From assembly GCA_907163375.1 (NCBI GenBank), contig CAJQUW010011498.1, positions 232,069 to 296,068 on the forward strand: a stretch of DNA of 64,000 bases. The letters are read 5' to 3'. A program made the position numbers and the translations under genes. Within the stretch, counting starts at the first letter, position 1; the number at the start of each line of letters is the position of its first letter. This DNA comes from Prostheceraeus crozeri (Eukaryota; Platyhelminthes; Polycladida; Euryleptidae). The notes under the pieces are model-generated. The model worked only from the letters and a program-made list of their open reading frames with translations. It was not told where the DNA came from and did not search any database. Below, one piece after another: positions 44,342 to 56,229 of the stretch.

Positions 44342-47300
44342 GAATAGTCAATGTTACTTCGATTATGACGCATTAGTATACGTAGAGTTGATATCACGAT
44401 AGATTCATGCTCCACTTAGTTTTCATTTGCTTACTAAACACTTCTTTTTCACTCTTCATCGACCTACCAATAGAAAAACCAGCTGGCTTTTCGGATTTGA
44501 ACGTCAAATTATCCACTTAACTTAACTTAACTTGCTAATTTGCGTTACTGTTTTTATTAGTTTTGATGTCCAATTGCTTATGATTGCTCATTTGAGAAAC
44601 ACATTGCATTCATTTCAGTTGCTGGGAACGTTCGTTAAATTAACGACAAAGGATGCCGTCCAAAAGCAAATTTTGCAAGAGTCAATTTTAGAATACAAAT
44701 AAGCAATTTCGTGGTATGCAGTTTTGTTGCTCAATATGGCTCCATTACTTTGCCGCTATTATATTTGCAACTCATAGATTGCTTTATCCGTGCTTCCAGT
44801 AAATTCGAAAATGTTCCTATACTATCTTCTTCATTGAAATGTTTCCTGTTCTAAACCTTCGTTATACATCGAACATCTTGAGATACAAAATTTGAATTGG
44901 TGTTGGCGTATCACACACCAGCTTTCCTCAAACTCTGACAGTTTCCCTGGCGTGTGGTTCAGTCTTCAATTAAGCATAATGTTTTATCATGCCTTGGATT
45001 TGTTAATATCCGTTATTCACACGTCAATGTCATAATTATTTAATTGAACACAGCAGAATTGCATCTTGAACTAACTACTTCCATAGGTGAATTCAAAACT
45101 GTGAAAGTAACTGACTTTCGAATATGAAGGTCAAAATCATAGAGCTAGGCTATCATTTATCATTGCTTTGTGCTGATAACTATGGCACAAAATAGTTATA
45201 CCATAGATAGATGTGATGCATGAAAATTTACACAGTTTCAAAACACTCGTATTCTGCATCACTCGCTAAAGCTCATGATCTATGCAGAATGCCGATGTTT
45301 TGAAACTATGAGAATAAATCTCCATATACCACATTTGTCGATGGTATGACTACTCTACTTATTACACATGAGCATGGAAGGTAATGATTTTGGACCTCTT
45401 ATCAAATTACAAAAGTAAAGAGGCTTTTATTGAGGCTCGGATGCACATTGAGCGAGACACCTTGGTTTCATGTGGCCAAGTTTTTGTCATTCTTTTGCGC
45501 TTTGTGTTAGATAAGGAAGTCCTAGATTTGACCATCCGACAAAGGAATAGAGCAGACATGTACGTTGAAAGCAACAGAACGTGATGGAGAACGTCTTGAC
45601 AACGGCGCCTAAATGATGGCATCTTCTAGCGGATGGGAAGTTACTGGCAGCTTATCAATGTACTTTGCAAATATTCAGTATTACAATCATTTCTCTTTAT
45701 ATATAAAAGCATTTCCATGAAATAGCTTACAATAAATTGGCTTGCGGTAAGAATCTACAACTGTTGCAATTTTCAGTAATTTACTTCTTCTACAGAACTA
45801 GCAATCGGTGCCGAGCAGCTGAAATTGTCATCAACAGACAGCGGCTGTCCATTCTAATCTCACTAGTTAAAGCGAAAAGTCGGATTTCTATGTAACGCAG
45901 AGCGAACACTACTACAAAGCTACAACGTCGGCAAGCAATGATCATAAAAAGGGAAAGAACTACAATGCACGTGACTTCATACAGTCAAAAATATGTAAAA
46001 TGTACTTACGAACGAGAGAATAAAAAGATATTTGGATAAGTACTGCGATAGCGGAATTTCAATTTATATAGTCTAGCAAGCAACAGCGTCCACTTCTGCA
46101 CAACAGCACGCCTCAAAGCATAGATTAATAACATTCTAGAATGGAAGGAAGGTTTCATGCAATCCACAATTGTGCCACATGAATCGCACCATTTACACTT
46201 CGATGCACTTGTCAACGGCTGTTTCATTGGGTCAGAATCAGTCACATGTGCAATTCTAGGCTTTTCATTGGTTATTCATGCCCCAACTTAGTTCTCCCGG
46301 ATGTGCCGAGACCTTGAGTCAATTTCCATTCTAATCAATTCAGATAAACAATCTATTTCTATGCCTAGGATAACAGAATGAAAATCATGAAATTGAAATC
46401 ATGATAACAAAAAGACGGCACACTAGGACTGTCTGCGGTGCACCGGATCTCCGGCCGATGCATCGAAATGTGCGAATTTCGATCAAATTGATATTTTGCT
46501 CAAAAACTTCAAATACAACTAATTTTTCTATCTCTTTCTTATCTTGGTCACAGCAAGTTAGAGAGAGAAATATTATAAGCATTCAACGCAGTCAATTCAA
46601 CTGGGAGAACATTATTCAATTCCTTTTTGAAATTCAATTCAAGTTTTAATGAAAATGTAACATTTTGAAAATCAAGGCTAGATTATGAAATTTCTATTAC
46701 GATGCATTTTCTATTACGAAAAAATGTGAAACAAGCGACAAAAAGTCGGCAATTTAAGTTCATGATCAATTACTTTAGGTCACAAAGTCTCAATTTCCGC
46801 AAGCTCAGAATTTCGGAATTTCATAGTGAATACTGGGCACCCTGCCGTTGCTGCTCTTGCTAAGAAAAAGAGTTATGTCGTGATGAGGACCTTGTTGCGG
46901 TAATTTGTAAATAGCAGTTCTTTCTACAGCTTCTGATGTGTTGAGGCATTTGAAAGAAAAATAAACTCTTCCTTTGTTATATATAAGCCTATTTTTGAGG
47001 AATTAAAAACCCAACGCTTCGTACGCCACTTTCAACTTTTTACCATATTTTTGCTGCATATCTGTATAATTTCTGTCTGCATCTCCACGCAGTTTTAAAG
47101 AATCCCATTAGAACTATCATAGAGACGTATACGGGTTAGGTGTGATAAGTCATTTGCAAGTATGGGCAAATTAAAAGAGGTCTGCTTCAACTTCTCCAGA
47201 AATAGAAAGAAACAGAAATAATTTGTTTGTCAGACAATTGAAAATCACAACGTTTCATCAGTTTGTGCATAACTAAGAAATTTTTAAGTTTCAAGTTAAC

Positions 47301-47469
47301 ATTGCTTGGTAGGTAGGATAGAATTTCAATCTATGAAGCAGTTATGGATGTGTGCAGTAATGAAATTGGAACGAAAGTTGAAAAACTCAGTTTAGAGAGA
47401 GAGTTTGATTGAATTAGTCTTCCTGTTCGATTTGATCGCTGTGGGATGATGTCATGCAGAGAGTCATCG
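44342..47469. other. Non-coding stretch with an inverted copy of the 34226 repeat
   Basis: About 46110-46375 is the reverse complement of the dispersed repeat at 34226-34438, including gtgactgattctgacccaat and ttggggcatgaat. Small open frames at 45384-45584 and 46401-46649 match nothing I recognise. The rest is A+T-rich with nothing supportable. Confidence 0.55.
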
Positions 47470-48597
47470 CTATCTCATCCAATTCTTTTTTTTTAATAGA
47501 CGGACTGCAGATTCAATACGCCAGTCTCGTAGACATTCGAATTCACCACATGGACATTCACTCGTAGATTTGACGCGGCAAATTAACTTTAGCATAGTCC
47601 TACTCTTGCACAGTCCTAATGAGACCAAAGTAAACGGTTTTGAGGTCAGTGTCGGACAAGTTGGCCGCAATGCTCGCATTTTCCTTGAAGCAGACTTCAC
47701 AGAAGAATGCGCATCCCACTTTAAGCGGTCGTTGATTGTCAAACCAAAGATTCTGGCTTCCCTCACAACCATCATATCTGGAATTGCAACAGGTGCTACA
47801 CCAGATGACTTTGCTATAAACATAGCTTTGTTTTTTCGGATATTGAGTCTCAGTCTTTTAACTAATTAACAACAATGAGATTAAATACACGATAGATCAG
47901 ATTGCCAGGCAAAAGATGTGCGGTTGGTAGGATTCGACCCTACGACCAAGGTTAACTAGACCTGTGCTCTAACCAACTGAGCTACGAGCCACTTGCGCGA
48001 CTCTGTCAATTGGCATGATCAAACCAGATCAAACGGCAGACCACGAAACCATGTTATTACGCTCAGAAATGACATATGAATCGCCTGATATTTCAACTGG
48101 GATCGTAAAAGCAGTGTCGTCAATGTATTCATAATGAAAGATGATTGTTGAACTTTGTGGAGATCTGCTGCCACGAGACAAAAGGAACAGGTCCTAGAAC
48201 AGAACTTTGAGGCATTCCTGACGTTCCCGGGATTGACCCACTTACTACGTCCTTGATGCGAGTAGCTTGGTGGCGGTCCGTGAGATATTTTGCTGTTCAC
48301 GCTATGAAGTCGCAGGACAATTCAAATCTATGAGTCGTTGTATTACAACATGATGTCCAACTGAATCGAAGGCCTTCGAATAATCGTATAGAAGTAATTG
48401 TTTTCTCTTGCAATTCCTTTTTATCCAATGTTTTCCTCACAAATACAAGAAGTTGTATTATTGCACAAATTGTTGATGATCCAGGTTTCGAGTCGATCTG
48501 AGAATTCCCAAAAGGCTTAATAAGTAATGATCGCAGACTTGAATTCAAAACAAAGTGTTGAGGAATTTTGGATGGGACGGGAAGGAGAGACACTGGT
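47470..48597 (-). pseudogene. LINE reverse transcriptase fragment, split and frameshifted
   Basis: Minus strand, two parts. The 5' part (48597-48019) has STICAIIQLLVFVRKTLDKK, then FEGLRFSWTSCCNTT in a broken frame, in the arrangement of a LINE reverse transcriptase around the T-LL-V-D-K and DFSKAFD-VDH region, and continues into PPSYSHQG. The 3' part (47823-47470) reads EARIFGLTINDRLKWDAHSS and VKSASRKMRALR, the LG(V)T+--L-W--H-----KA--RL-L-R motif that follows the YADD box in Jockey/CR1-like elements. A tRNA-like sequence (47918-47992) lies between them. No intact frame. Dead copy. Confidence 0.75.
47918..47992 (-). tRNA. tRNA-like sequence (pseudogene or SINE head) within a LINE remnant
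   Basis: The minus strand reads gtggctcgtagctcagttgg, then ttagagc, an anticodon arm with loop CTAGTTA (anticodon AGT if functional), and a T arm GTAGGGTCGAATCCTAC. The A box is good and the B box has one change (GGGTCGAATCC). The acceptor stem pairs in only about 5 of 7 positions and T at position 37 is atypical. No TTTT follows directly. It is probably tRNA-derived rather than functional. Confidence 0.5.
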
Positions 48598-49990
48598 CAT
48601 TGACAGAAGATCGTATGATATGACTAAACTTCCACGGCTTTAAGAAGTGACAATAAAGCACCGACAAATTGAAAATATGGGCAAGGGGACCAGCAAGAAC
48701 AGAGGCAGCATACTTGTAAATACGCGTAGGAACACAATTATAACTTTCCTAGCGCTCTATAAAAGTTACATCGAATTCTAGGAATATGAACGTTTATTTT
48801 GAAAAATACAGACCAAACTTTCAAGATTTTGAAGTATTATTTGACCATCAAACGACGATCTAGAGTGCGAAATAACTTCTATTACGGTCATGCTATAATA
48901 AGTGGTTCTGTGCAATTTCTCGCAATTTTCGGTGCACCGATGCGGGTAGGTGCGGCTAGAGCACATTATTAATATTTACATAGTCTGAAAGAAACAAAAC
49001 GCAGTTGGAATAATATTCACTTAGTGGCTGGAAGGAAATTTCAGCCTTTTCCAGTATATCCCACAAACAAGCTTGGATTCTTCCATTATCACGTTTCCAG
49101 AAGAAAATGATGGAAATTGCCAAATGATATCTCCCCAATTTCTGTTGTAGTAAAATTCTCCACCTTTACAAAGAATGAAATTTTAACGATCTAAGTGGGG
49201 AAATTGAGACAGCATAACTCCTGTAGACAATGAATTTTCAAACTCTACAAGACAGCACATTGTCCGCGAATTGATTTCCATTTTACTTCGTATTTACACC
49301 TTGAGTTACCCAAATGCAAATATGAAGACTGCTTTATACGCTCTTGATCAACTGGACTTTGAATGCCAACTTGATGTTTGAAGCACCAGCTGTCAATACA
49401 ATCGTGTAAATTATAGTTTGCTAATAGAAATATTTGAAGTTTACGTAGCTTTATGCCTGCAATCTTGATAATAAGATTCCATGTCCAACCAAGATATCGG
49501 TATTCAAATTTCAAACATTCCACGAAGTACATAGTCGAGCAAAAGAAATTGATCAACTAACATCATTTAGTCATTCAAATGTGCGTTGCAAAGTGAACTC
49601 GATTCTAGGCCATAGCCACTTTTATTATATTTTTTATTAGATTGCTACTGTGTCGAATAGTTCATAAATTCGAATAATTCACAATTTCATAGTAAATGGA
49701 CCGAATTTCCGTTGGCAAAAGAGAAATCGTTGTGAAACAATGGAAAGGAGGATCAACCCATCGGGAAAATAGCCTGAATGTTACACAGCACACGCACAGC
49801 TGTACACTGTATAACAAAAAATATGAACAGTATCTATTGGGACAACAACTTCAGTAGACTTCTGTGAACTATGAATGGACAACAAATAAATGATTTCGAT
49901 GTCTATGAAAACTCAGAACTTAAAAGTATTGATAATGAATATCAAAATATCAGAATATGGAAGGTTAATTACAATTTCAAGTTGACTTAA
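48598..49990. other. Non-coding stretch
   Basis: Only short unsupported open frames (for example 49245-49556, minus strand). I recognise no repeat, gene or RNA here. Confidence 0.5.
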
Positions 49991-50506
49991 GGTCTGTTTG
50001 TACTTCTGGCGTAACACACCGGTCAACGCTAACCGGCATACGCTGACGTTAGTCGGTTGACTTCGACAGAATAAAATTTGCAGTAAACTGTAACCGGCGT
50101 GATCAACTGATCAGTCACACTGTTTAGTCGACTGATGTTTCTGGTAGCGCATTGAAGTTAAATGTGATTCAATTTCGTTTTCAACCAGCCGAGTGATTGT
50201 AATGCAATTGCCTGCGGAATCTGTAACAAATATGAATGTTGATTTGTTTGAAGAATTGTCAATTGAAGACATTCGGAAGTACGAGCATCTGTTGGTGGTA
50301 AAAAGTAATCAATTCAAGGATACGGAGAGAGCCAACAACTCATGGAAGGAGATAAGCCGAATCCTATCAGCTATCGGAATGGAGAAAGACAAAGCAGCAT
50401 GCAATACAAAATGGAAACATCTGCAGGATCAGTACATGTGACTACGAGCAAAAAACCGAGAAACAAAAAGTGGTGAAGGAAGATCAAAGCCGATCGTTTG
50501 GAAGTC

Positions 50507-51957
50507 GGGTGGGGCAGAGCAACTTCCTTATTTGAAACATATATTATAATAAAAGTAATGAACAAATAGAAATGAATTTTGTAGTAGTATGATCAAGAAG
50601 AAGTAAATTTTACAACTTTCCTGTTTTAAAGATGATATCAGGCAGATGACGTCCGCTATTGTCAATTCATTGTGACAATCGTTTCCGGAAATTGGTGTCG
50701 ACTGTTTCCAGCATCTCAATAGGAATGTTACTCTTGAGATGGTTCAGGTTGTTTGGTCTGTCTTGGTACACGATGGACTTCAAACATCCTCACAAAAAAT
50801 AATCACAAGGCGCAAGATCAAGGGACCTGGCAGGCCACTGAAGATCGCCCCTCAAAGAAATCACGTGCTCAGGAAAGGCTTCATTCAAAAAAGCCATGCA
50901 CGCTCTTGATGTATGCGCAATTGCACCATCTTGCTGGAACCAAACATCGTCCAAGCCCATCTCGTTCAGTTTTGGCAAGAAAACTCCTTTAACATCTTCA
51001 CGTAACGCTGAGATGTCACCGAAACAGTTATCTCCTTTTCTTCGAAGAACCAGGGACCAATTATTCCAACTCGGGATACTGCACACCAAACAGTCACACG
51101 TTGAGAGTGCAGAGGTCGTTGATGAAGCTCTCTTGGGTTTTCAGCGCTCCAATATCGCATATTCTGCTTGTTTACAGCCCCAGAAAGATGAAAATGTGCC
51201 TCATCGCTGAAGAACACAAGCGTGTCATCAGGTAAGTCAAGAAGTGCCCTACACGCAGCCTCCCGAGCATCGAAATCCCCAGGAAACAGGTTCTGGACGA
51301 CCGCTAGCTTGTATGGATGGAATTTCAATTCCTCATGAAGGATCCGTCTTACAGAACGAGTTGATATCCCAAGAGCCGATGCATGCTTTCGGGCAGATCG
51401 TCGGGGAGACCTCAAGATGGAATCCCACACCGCTTCGATGTTCTGCGGAGACCTTGCAGTCCTTGGAAGACCAGGCTTCTTCTTCTTTACATTTCCAGTT
51501 TCTCTAAAGTTTTTCACCCACAAAACGATTGACCTTCGTTCTGGAACACGGGCACGAGGTGTAACATTAAAGTGCCGACGAAATGCACGGTGTGGCGATG
51601 ACTGACTCCCCACATGAAAAATATGCCTCAACCGCAAAAGCACGTTCGGCGTTCGTCCATTCCATGGCTATTGCAAAGGAAAAGAAATAATCTGAGACTA
51701 ACATTTATTGCTTGTCCCTTGAGGCGCCGATTAATGCGAATTTCACCGCACACACATGCCGTGATGGTGTCGGGTTGCACTTTGAGTAAGCGTTTTGACT
51801 GCAGCTGTCTTATGCTGTTAGGGTGTAGGGAGATCAAGTTTCATTGTTAACAAAAGTTTACAGTACGCTCTGTCGATTAAACCGCTTCTCAAAGTTATCG
51901 GAGCAAATCACACTTCAGGAAGACGAATTCAAATAAGGAAGTTGCTCTGCCCCACCC
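50507..51957 (-). mobile_element. Mariner-type transposon (DD41D), 1.45 kb, with 30-bp perfect TIRs
   Basis: The termini gggtggggcagagcaacttc cttatttgaa (50507-50536) and 51928-51957 are exact reverse complements over 30 bp. The right flank begins TTA and the left flank ends TC. Continuity of the disrupted MADF frame implies a TA target duplication whose left copy has since mutated. The minus strand carries the transposase pseudogene. Confidence 0.88.
50590..51643 (-). pseudogene. Mariner-like transposase (DUF4817 + DDE_3), frameshifted
   Basis: Minus strand. The first frame (51643-50966) has AFRRHFNVTPRARVPERRSI, the N-terminal helix-turn-helix of the DUF4817 type, then SPRRSARKHASALGISTRSV, VFFSDEAHFHLSGAVNKQN with the first catalytic Asp, and VTVWCAVSRVGIIGPWFFEE. 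A frameshift near 51000 leads to the frame ending at 50790, with LDDVWFQQDGAIAHTS (second Asp) and SLDLAPCDYFL (third Asp). The spacing is 41 residues by my count, so DD41D. After DYFL a tga replaces the expected Trp, and remnants (GCLKSIVYQDRPNNLNHLKS) continue. Not functional. Confidence 0.88.
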
Positions 51958-52086
51958 TTACCAATTTATCGAGAAAGCGTTAAACGCCTCTGAAACTCTG
52001 ATCACCACTATGTTCATGCTGCCGATGATGATCAGCACTACACCAACGTCATCACTACACTGTAAACGCACAAAGACTGCGCCTCC

Positions 52087-52608
52087 CACAGAATTAGACA
52101 GGTCGTCTCTTCTTCCGTTTGACTAGAAGGGAAACATTGGAACATGCAACGTTATTGAAATGGCACAATCTCCTGACTAAATACCATAGCAATCGAACAA
52201 TGAGCAGCCAGTTCAACATTAAACACGCCAAATTGTGCAAAGTTTCAGTGACTGTTATCAATCGGATCACACAGCAAAGAGACACAGACGATGTCAAGTT
52301 CTACAGAGAAGTTTGTGAACGTTTTTTCATGCGCCTGCTAACTTTTTTTAAAATGATCGGAGGGCCCACCATTATCGAGAAGACTTTTGCGCAATGATCC
52401 GAATTCTTCGAAACTGAAGGAGTCGTGGCGATCGGAGCATTTTGAAGGAATTCAGAGCAATCCGCAAGCCACGCACGACTATTTTTCCTATCTCTGTAAG
52501 GCATTAAAAATTTCTTTTTGCCCACTTATTAAGTTCCTGTATGTGCCATCTGTTTGAATCAGCTTGCACTTCTAGCAAAGTGATACGATTAAACAATCTA
52601 ATTCTGTG
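52087..52608. mobile_element. hAT-type MITE, 522 bp, near-complete copy
   Basis: Terminal inverted repeat CACAGAATTAGA/TCTAATTCTGTG. Flanking 8-mers gcgcctcc (52079-52086) and gcgcctct (52609-52616) match in 7 of 8 positions, as for hAT (or P-type) insertions. Other copies: 60435-60953 (complete), 29980-30017 plus 32901-33310 (split), 3390-3619 (partial). No transposase. A minus-strand frame MGKKKFLxPYRDRKNS is shared by three copies and may be a transposase relic. Confidence 0.85.
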
Positions 52609-52616
52609 GCGCCTCT

Positions 52617-53287
52617 AGTTTGAACATTTGTACGCTAGCTTTCATTGATTAAAGAGAAGAGCAAGTCGACTGACATTATCAGTGGACTGAAGCTTCTTCC
52701 AGTCGGCCTGTTGCATTCTGTAGCAGCGTAATTGCATGTCAGCAGTACATACCGGCCATAAATTTATAATAATTGCATTTTAATATCTTGGAATGTCTTG
52801 ATCAAAAACATTTGCTCGGGAGTCCTTCCGTTAGACAGAAACAGAATTTATGATGCTCCTTTTATCTTTGTTTCCCCGTGCTATCAACAACAACAAAATT
52901 TCACCCGAGCAATTTTTTATCGAATGCGCTTGTCTTTGTCTAACATGGCAGTTACAGGATATCTTTTGAAGCATTATAGAGCGATAATTGAGCTGGATGA
53001 AACGGTCATGGAGGCAATGGTCTTACGCAGCAAATTTCCATTTATTAAGCAGGCCGAGGAGGTAGTCAGGTAGACTATTGCGCATTTGCGATGAATGAAA
53101 GCAGCAAATGCATATATGGAATTTCAATGTGATTACTACTTACACGTTTAGATTTGATGAATTTACAGTACAACTACGAATGAATTACGAATGTGATCAT
53201 TCAATATACAAAGTGATGAACACAAATCAATAATGTATGTGATGCATAAAAAACGCCTAAATAGTTGATCAAATCAAATGCCTCTAC
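52617..53287. other. Non-coding stretch, possibly the 3' arm of a Harbinger-type element
   Basis: The open frame 52798-53073 (91 codons) is unrecognised. A candidate worn terminus lies at about 52738-52757. Nothing else can be supported. Confidence 0.35.
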
Positions 53288-53970
53288 CCATAGAGTAGGT
53301 AAATTAGGTAGAGTGATAACTCCGCATGCACTAAATCCCAATGTGTATACACTTTCGATTTTATTAAATGAACTCAAGGGGATAGTTGGTAATTGTCACC
53401 AAATCTGAGATATGCCAATTTTTGCAGTTTTGAAGAAATTGCAACGGAATTGAGTGATCATGATTGTAATGCAGAAGGAATGATGGTATCTCCTTAAGCG
53501 TGATCATATCACAGGCAACCTGCCAATGGTAGAGCAAAATAACGTAATCAAAGACAATTATTTCAATTAACCTTGAAAGATGTAAATGGGTCCACATCAC
53601 TACTCAGATTCAAGAATTGAAACATGAATTTAGTGAATCATAAAATCATGGCGGTGAAAATTGAATTAAAAAATTGAAATTTCAGCCAAGAAAGCACGAA
53701 TAATATCGCGACTTTTTCATGAAGACTTCCATTATAATACAATTCATGAAATTCCCTTGATAATCAGCTGGATATCCGCTTAGTTAGGATGCTTATTAGC
53801 AAATACTCAATCCTTTTGATATCCAACTTGTTCCATACTACTTGTAGGCTATTGAAGAGTCATGTCGGTAGTATTGGCCTACAAATTGGCAAATTTGACT
53901 TTTTTTCAAAAGTGCTCAAATAATTTTTTGGACCTTGGGAACGTAATCTCCGCAAAAAACTGAATCTTTT
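53288..53970 (+). repeat. Dispersed repeat family R, copy 2
   Basis: It starts ccatagagtaggtaaattag and ends aatctccgcaaaaaactgaa tctttt. Colinear with 56230-56820 and, in its second half, with 38040-38527. It is joined abruptly to a Tc1 transposase fragment at 53971, so the right terminus is lost. Confidence 0.75.
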
Positions 53971-54084
53971 GGAGTGGAGGAGTGGAATCAGATTGATGAA
54001 CAGGTGATCAGAAATTTGATCGGCAGTATGCCTAATCGCATCCAAAAGGTAACAGAACTTAGAGGAGACAAATTTGGCTACTAG
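53971..54084 (+). pseudogene. Tc1-type transposase, extreme C-terminal fragment
   Basis: The frame reads EEWNQIDEQVIRNLIGSMPN then RIQKVTELRGDKFGY and stops at tag 54082-54084. The W-I-----+-LI-SMP-R-Q-V----G----Y pattern is the conserved end of Tc1 transposases. All catalytic residues are missing. The downstream aaggactaggccctta resembles sequence after the similar fragment at 57665-57910, so both derive from one family. Confidence 0.8.
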
Positions 54085-56229
54085 GGAACACACCCATCGG
54101 TCCTTTTAAGGACTAGGCCCTTACTGGGCCAACAAGTAACAAAGAAAAATATTTAATATGATATAGGAAACAAATTCATTCAATTATAGTTAGAAAGTTA
54201 CTGTTTACTGTAAAATGTTGCTGTTTTAACTAATTTTTCATTATGTATTAAACGGACTGTAAAAAATGGTTGACCTTTGACGTTGTGGCATGATCTGCGG
54301 CATTATCTGAATTTGGTTTGGTTTGATCTGTTGACTGAGTGATGAAAAACGATCATTTCCATCTTTCTGTGCTGAACAAACAAATGAATTGGATGAATAG
54401 CAAAATAAATGACCGAACACCGAAGCCATCTAGAAATAATCCCCTTTCTAAGATATTTTAACTCAAAGACAGAACCAACAATTTTCTTCAGCAATCACAA
54501 ACCGAATGTGATTGTGAAGCTTTGGCTTGTGGATTGAATCAGCGAGAGATAAAGAAAGAAATTGATAACATCAACAGCATCTACAAGCAAAAGATAAGGA
54601 CGTATCGGTATACTACATATTTGACAATTACTAGTAGTATCTGAGAAGTCGTGCATAATATCTATAAAAACTATCGAAATTCGACAATTACTTCATTTAA
54701 TTGTGTAAGTTGACGGAGCGACTTATACTGTACATGGAGGGACCTATACGTTTGACAATGTTTACTTTGTTCAAACAAGTTATACTCGACAACTTCTACA
54801 ATGCAGAAAGAAACCACGTATTCAATCTTTAAAGAAATTACTTCACTCAAGAGTTGTTCATGTAAAAAACAAAACTACCCATTAATTTTTAATTAATTTA
54901 ATTAATTAATTTAATTTAATTTACCCATCCTATGCCTATGAATCTGCTCGTCTGCCGAGTTCTAGTGAGTTCCTCTTCTTGTCGGACAGGATCAAAGAAA
55001 AAAACATGTTGATACATTGGGGCGCAGATTGAAGTTTTTTGCCAAATAACATTGTCTACTTTTTCTCTGATTATGCGGAAAGTACTAAGTTCAGAGCCAT
55101 AATTTGTGACATGGAATATCTTCAGGTCATTTCTTAGCATGTTCATGTACTTTTGTTTGTGAAGTTAAACACATTCAGATTTTCTGTCACGCCAGAAGAA
55201 GTAGAAGCCATCTTGCGGTTGGTGATGTTCGTCCACGTGAAATGTGGCATTTTGGTGATAGTTTGATTAACACTCAATAATGATTTCATCAGCCGGTGAA
55301 AAAGCAAATCTTCATCCACACATGCAAATGAATTGAAAAGAACACCTTCATCAAAGGATTTGATAAAAGCATGACATTTTGAGAGACAATTTGCCTACTT
55401 CGTGAAATTAGAAATGAACAATGACTTTACAAATTAATTGTTTTCATTTGAGGATATTGAAGCCAGGTGAGGTTGTAGGCGATGACAAGAAGAAATACAA
55501 GTCATCTTTGTCTACTCTGCATGTTTGATGCTCATAATCGTTTTCAAAATTTCAGTATTGAGAGGATCAGTTTATAATTACATAGAGTTTACTATGAGTC
55601 AAGCATTCCACTCACACGTTTTATCTGCTACCAAATCCTATTATCTACGAAATGTCGTAGAATCGAATGAATCGAATAAGCTATAATTTAAAGAACAATG
55701 GAACATCTGTCAATGAGTCTTTCTCATTCGAGGATCTATTTAGCACTAAACTGTCTACGGTGCAAACTAACTGCCTCCCTTTTCATGCATAAGTTGCGAT
55801 GTAGGTTTCAATCGATCTGTATTACAGACCATGTACTTTATAAAGACGGAACAACTGCTTTTTGGGCTTGTTATTCTTCTGTAGGTTTCACGAATATAAC
55901 ATAACAACATACACAGCATAATGAAAAAATAGAAAACCAAATGGGAAATGATAATACAAACATAAATATTATACAGGATGAGCGGCAAGCTCCTCCCTAA
56001 TTTGAAAAGCTTGTAGTTCATAAGAAAATCGACTTTTAAGACTAAATATTCGCCTTATTGATTGGGAACATCCCTTGAGTTTCTTCTCAAAACAAGCATT
56101 TTGATGTACTTTGATCGATTTTATCGCTTTCTGTGGTCAAAGATTTCTTCGCAAAAAAGCGAATTAAATAGAAAATGAAAAATCCGAAGGTGCTAGAAAC
56201 TCGCTCATAGTCTATGTAGAAGTGAGTGC
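54085..56229. other. Non-coding stretch
   Basis: Includes an aattaattaatttaattta run near 54890-54920 and an unrecognised minus-strand open frame of 76 codons (54916-55146). I see no supportable gene. Confidence 0.5.

Larger units (their letters stand above)
50202..52086 (+). pseudogene. MADF-type DNA-binding protein gene, interrupted by a mariner element
   Basis: The + frame from ATG 50202 encodes SIEDIRKYEHLLVVKSNQF, ANNSWKEISRILSAIGM and ACNTKWKHLQDQYM, the W-I---L-----C--+W--L---+ pattern of a MADF/Myb-SANT-like domain. Such proteins accompany the nuclease in PIF/Harbinger transposons and also occur as host factors. A tga replaces an expected Arg codon after QYM, then LRAKNRETKSGEG continues. 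At 50507 a mariner element enters. If it is removed together with one TA the frame rejoins from IVWK to YQFIEKALNAS and runs on to 52086, where a hAT MITE sits. Flanks near 49993 (ggtctgtttgtacttctggc) and 52757 (reverse complement ggccggtatgtactgctgac) may be worn Harbinger termini. Confidence 0.65.

Noticed and set aside
49993-52757. Complete PIF/Harbinger transposon around the MADF frame
   Set aside because: The candidate termini agree at only about 15 of 20 positions and the flanking trinucleotides (TAA and ATA) do not match, so I note it only inside the MADF entry.
54916-55146. 76-codon minus-strand frame as an exon
   Set aside because: No recognised family, no convincing donor or acceptor, and bordered by low-complexity A+T repeats.
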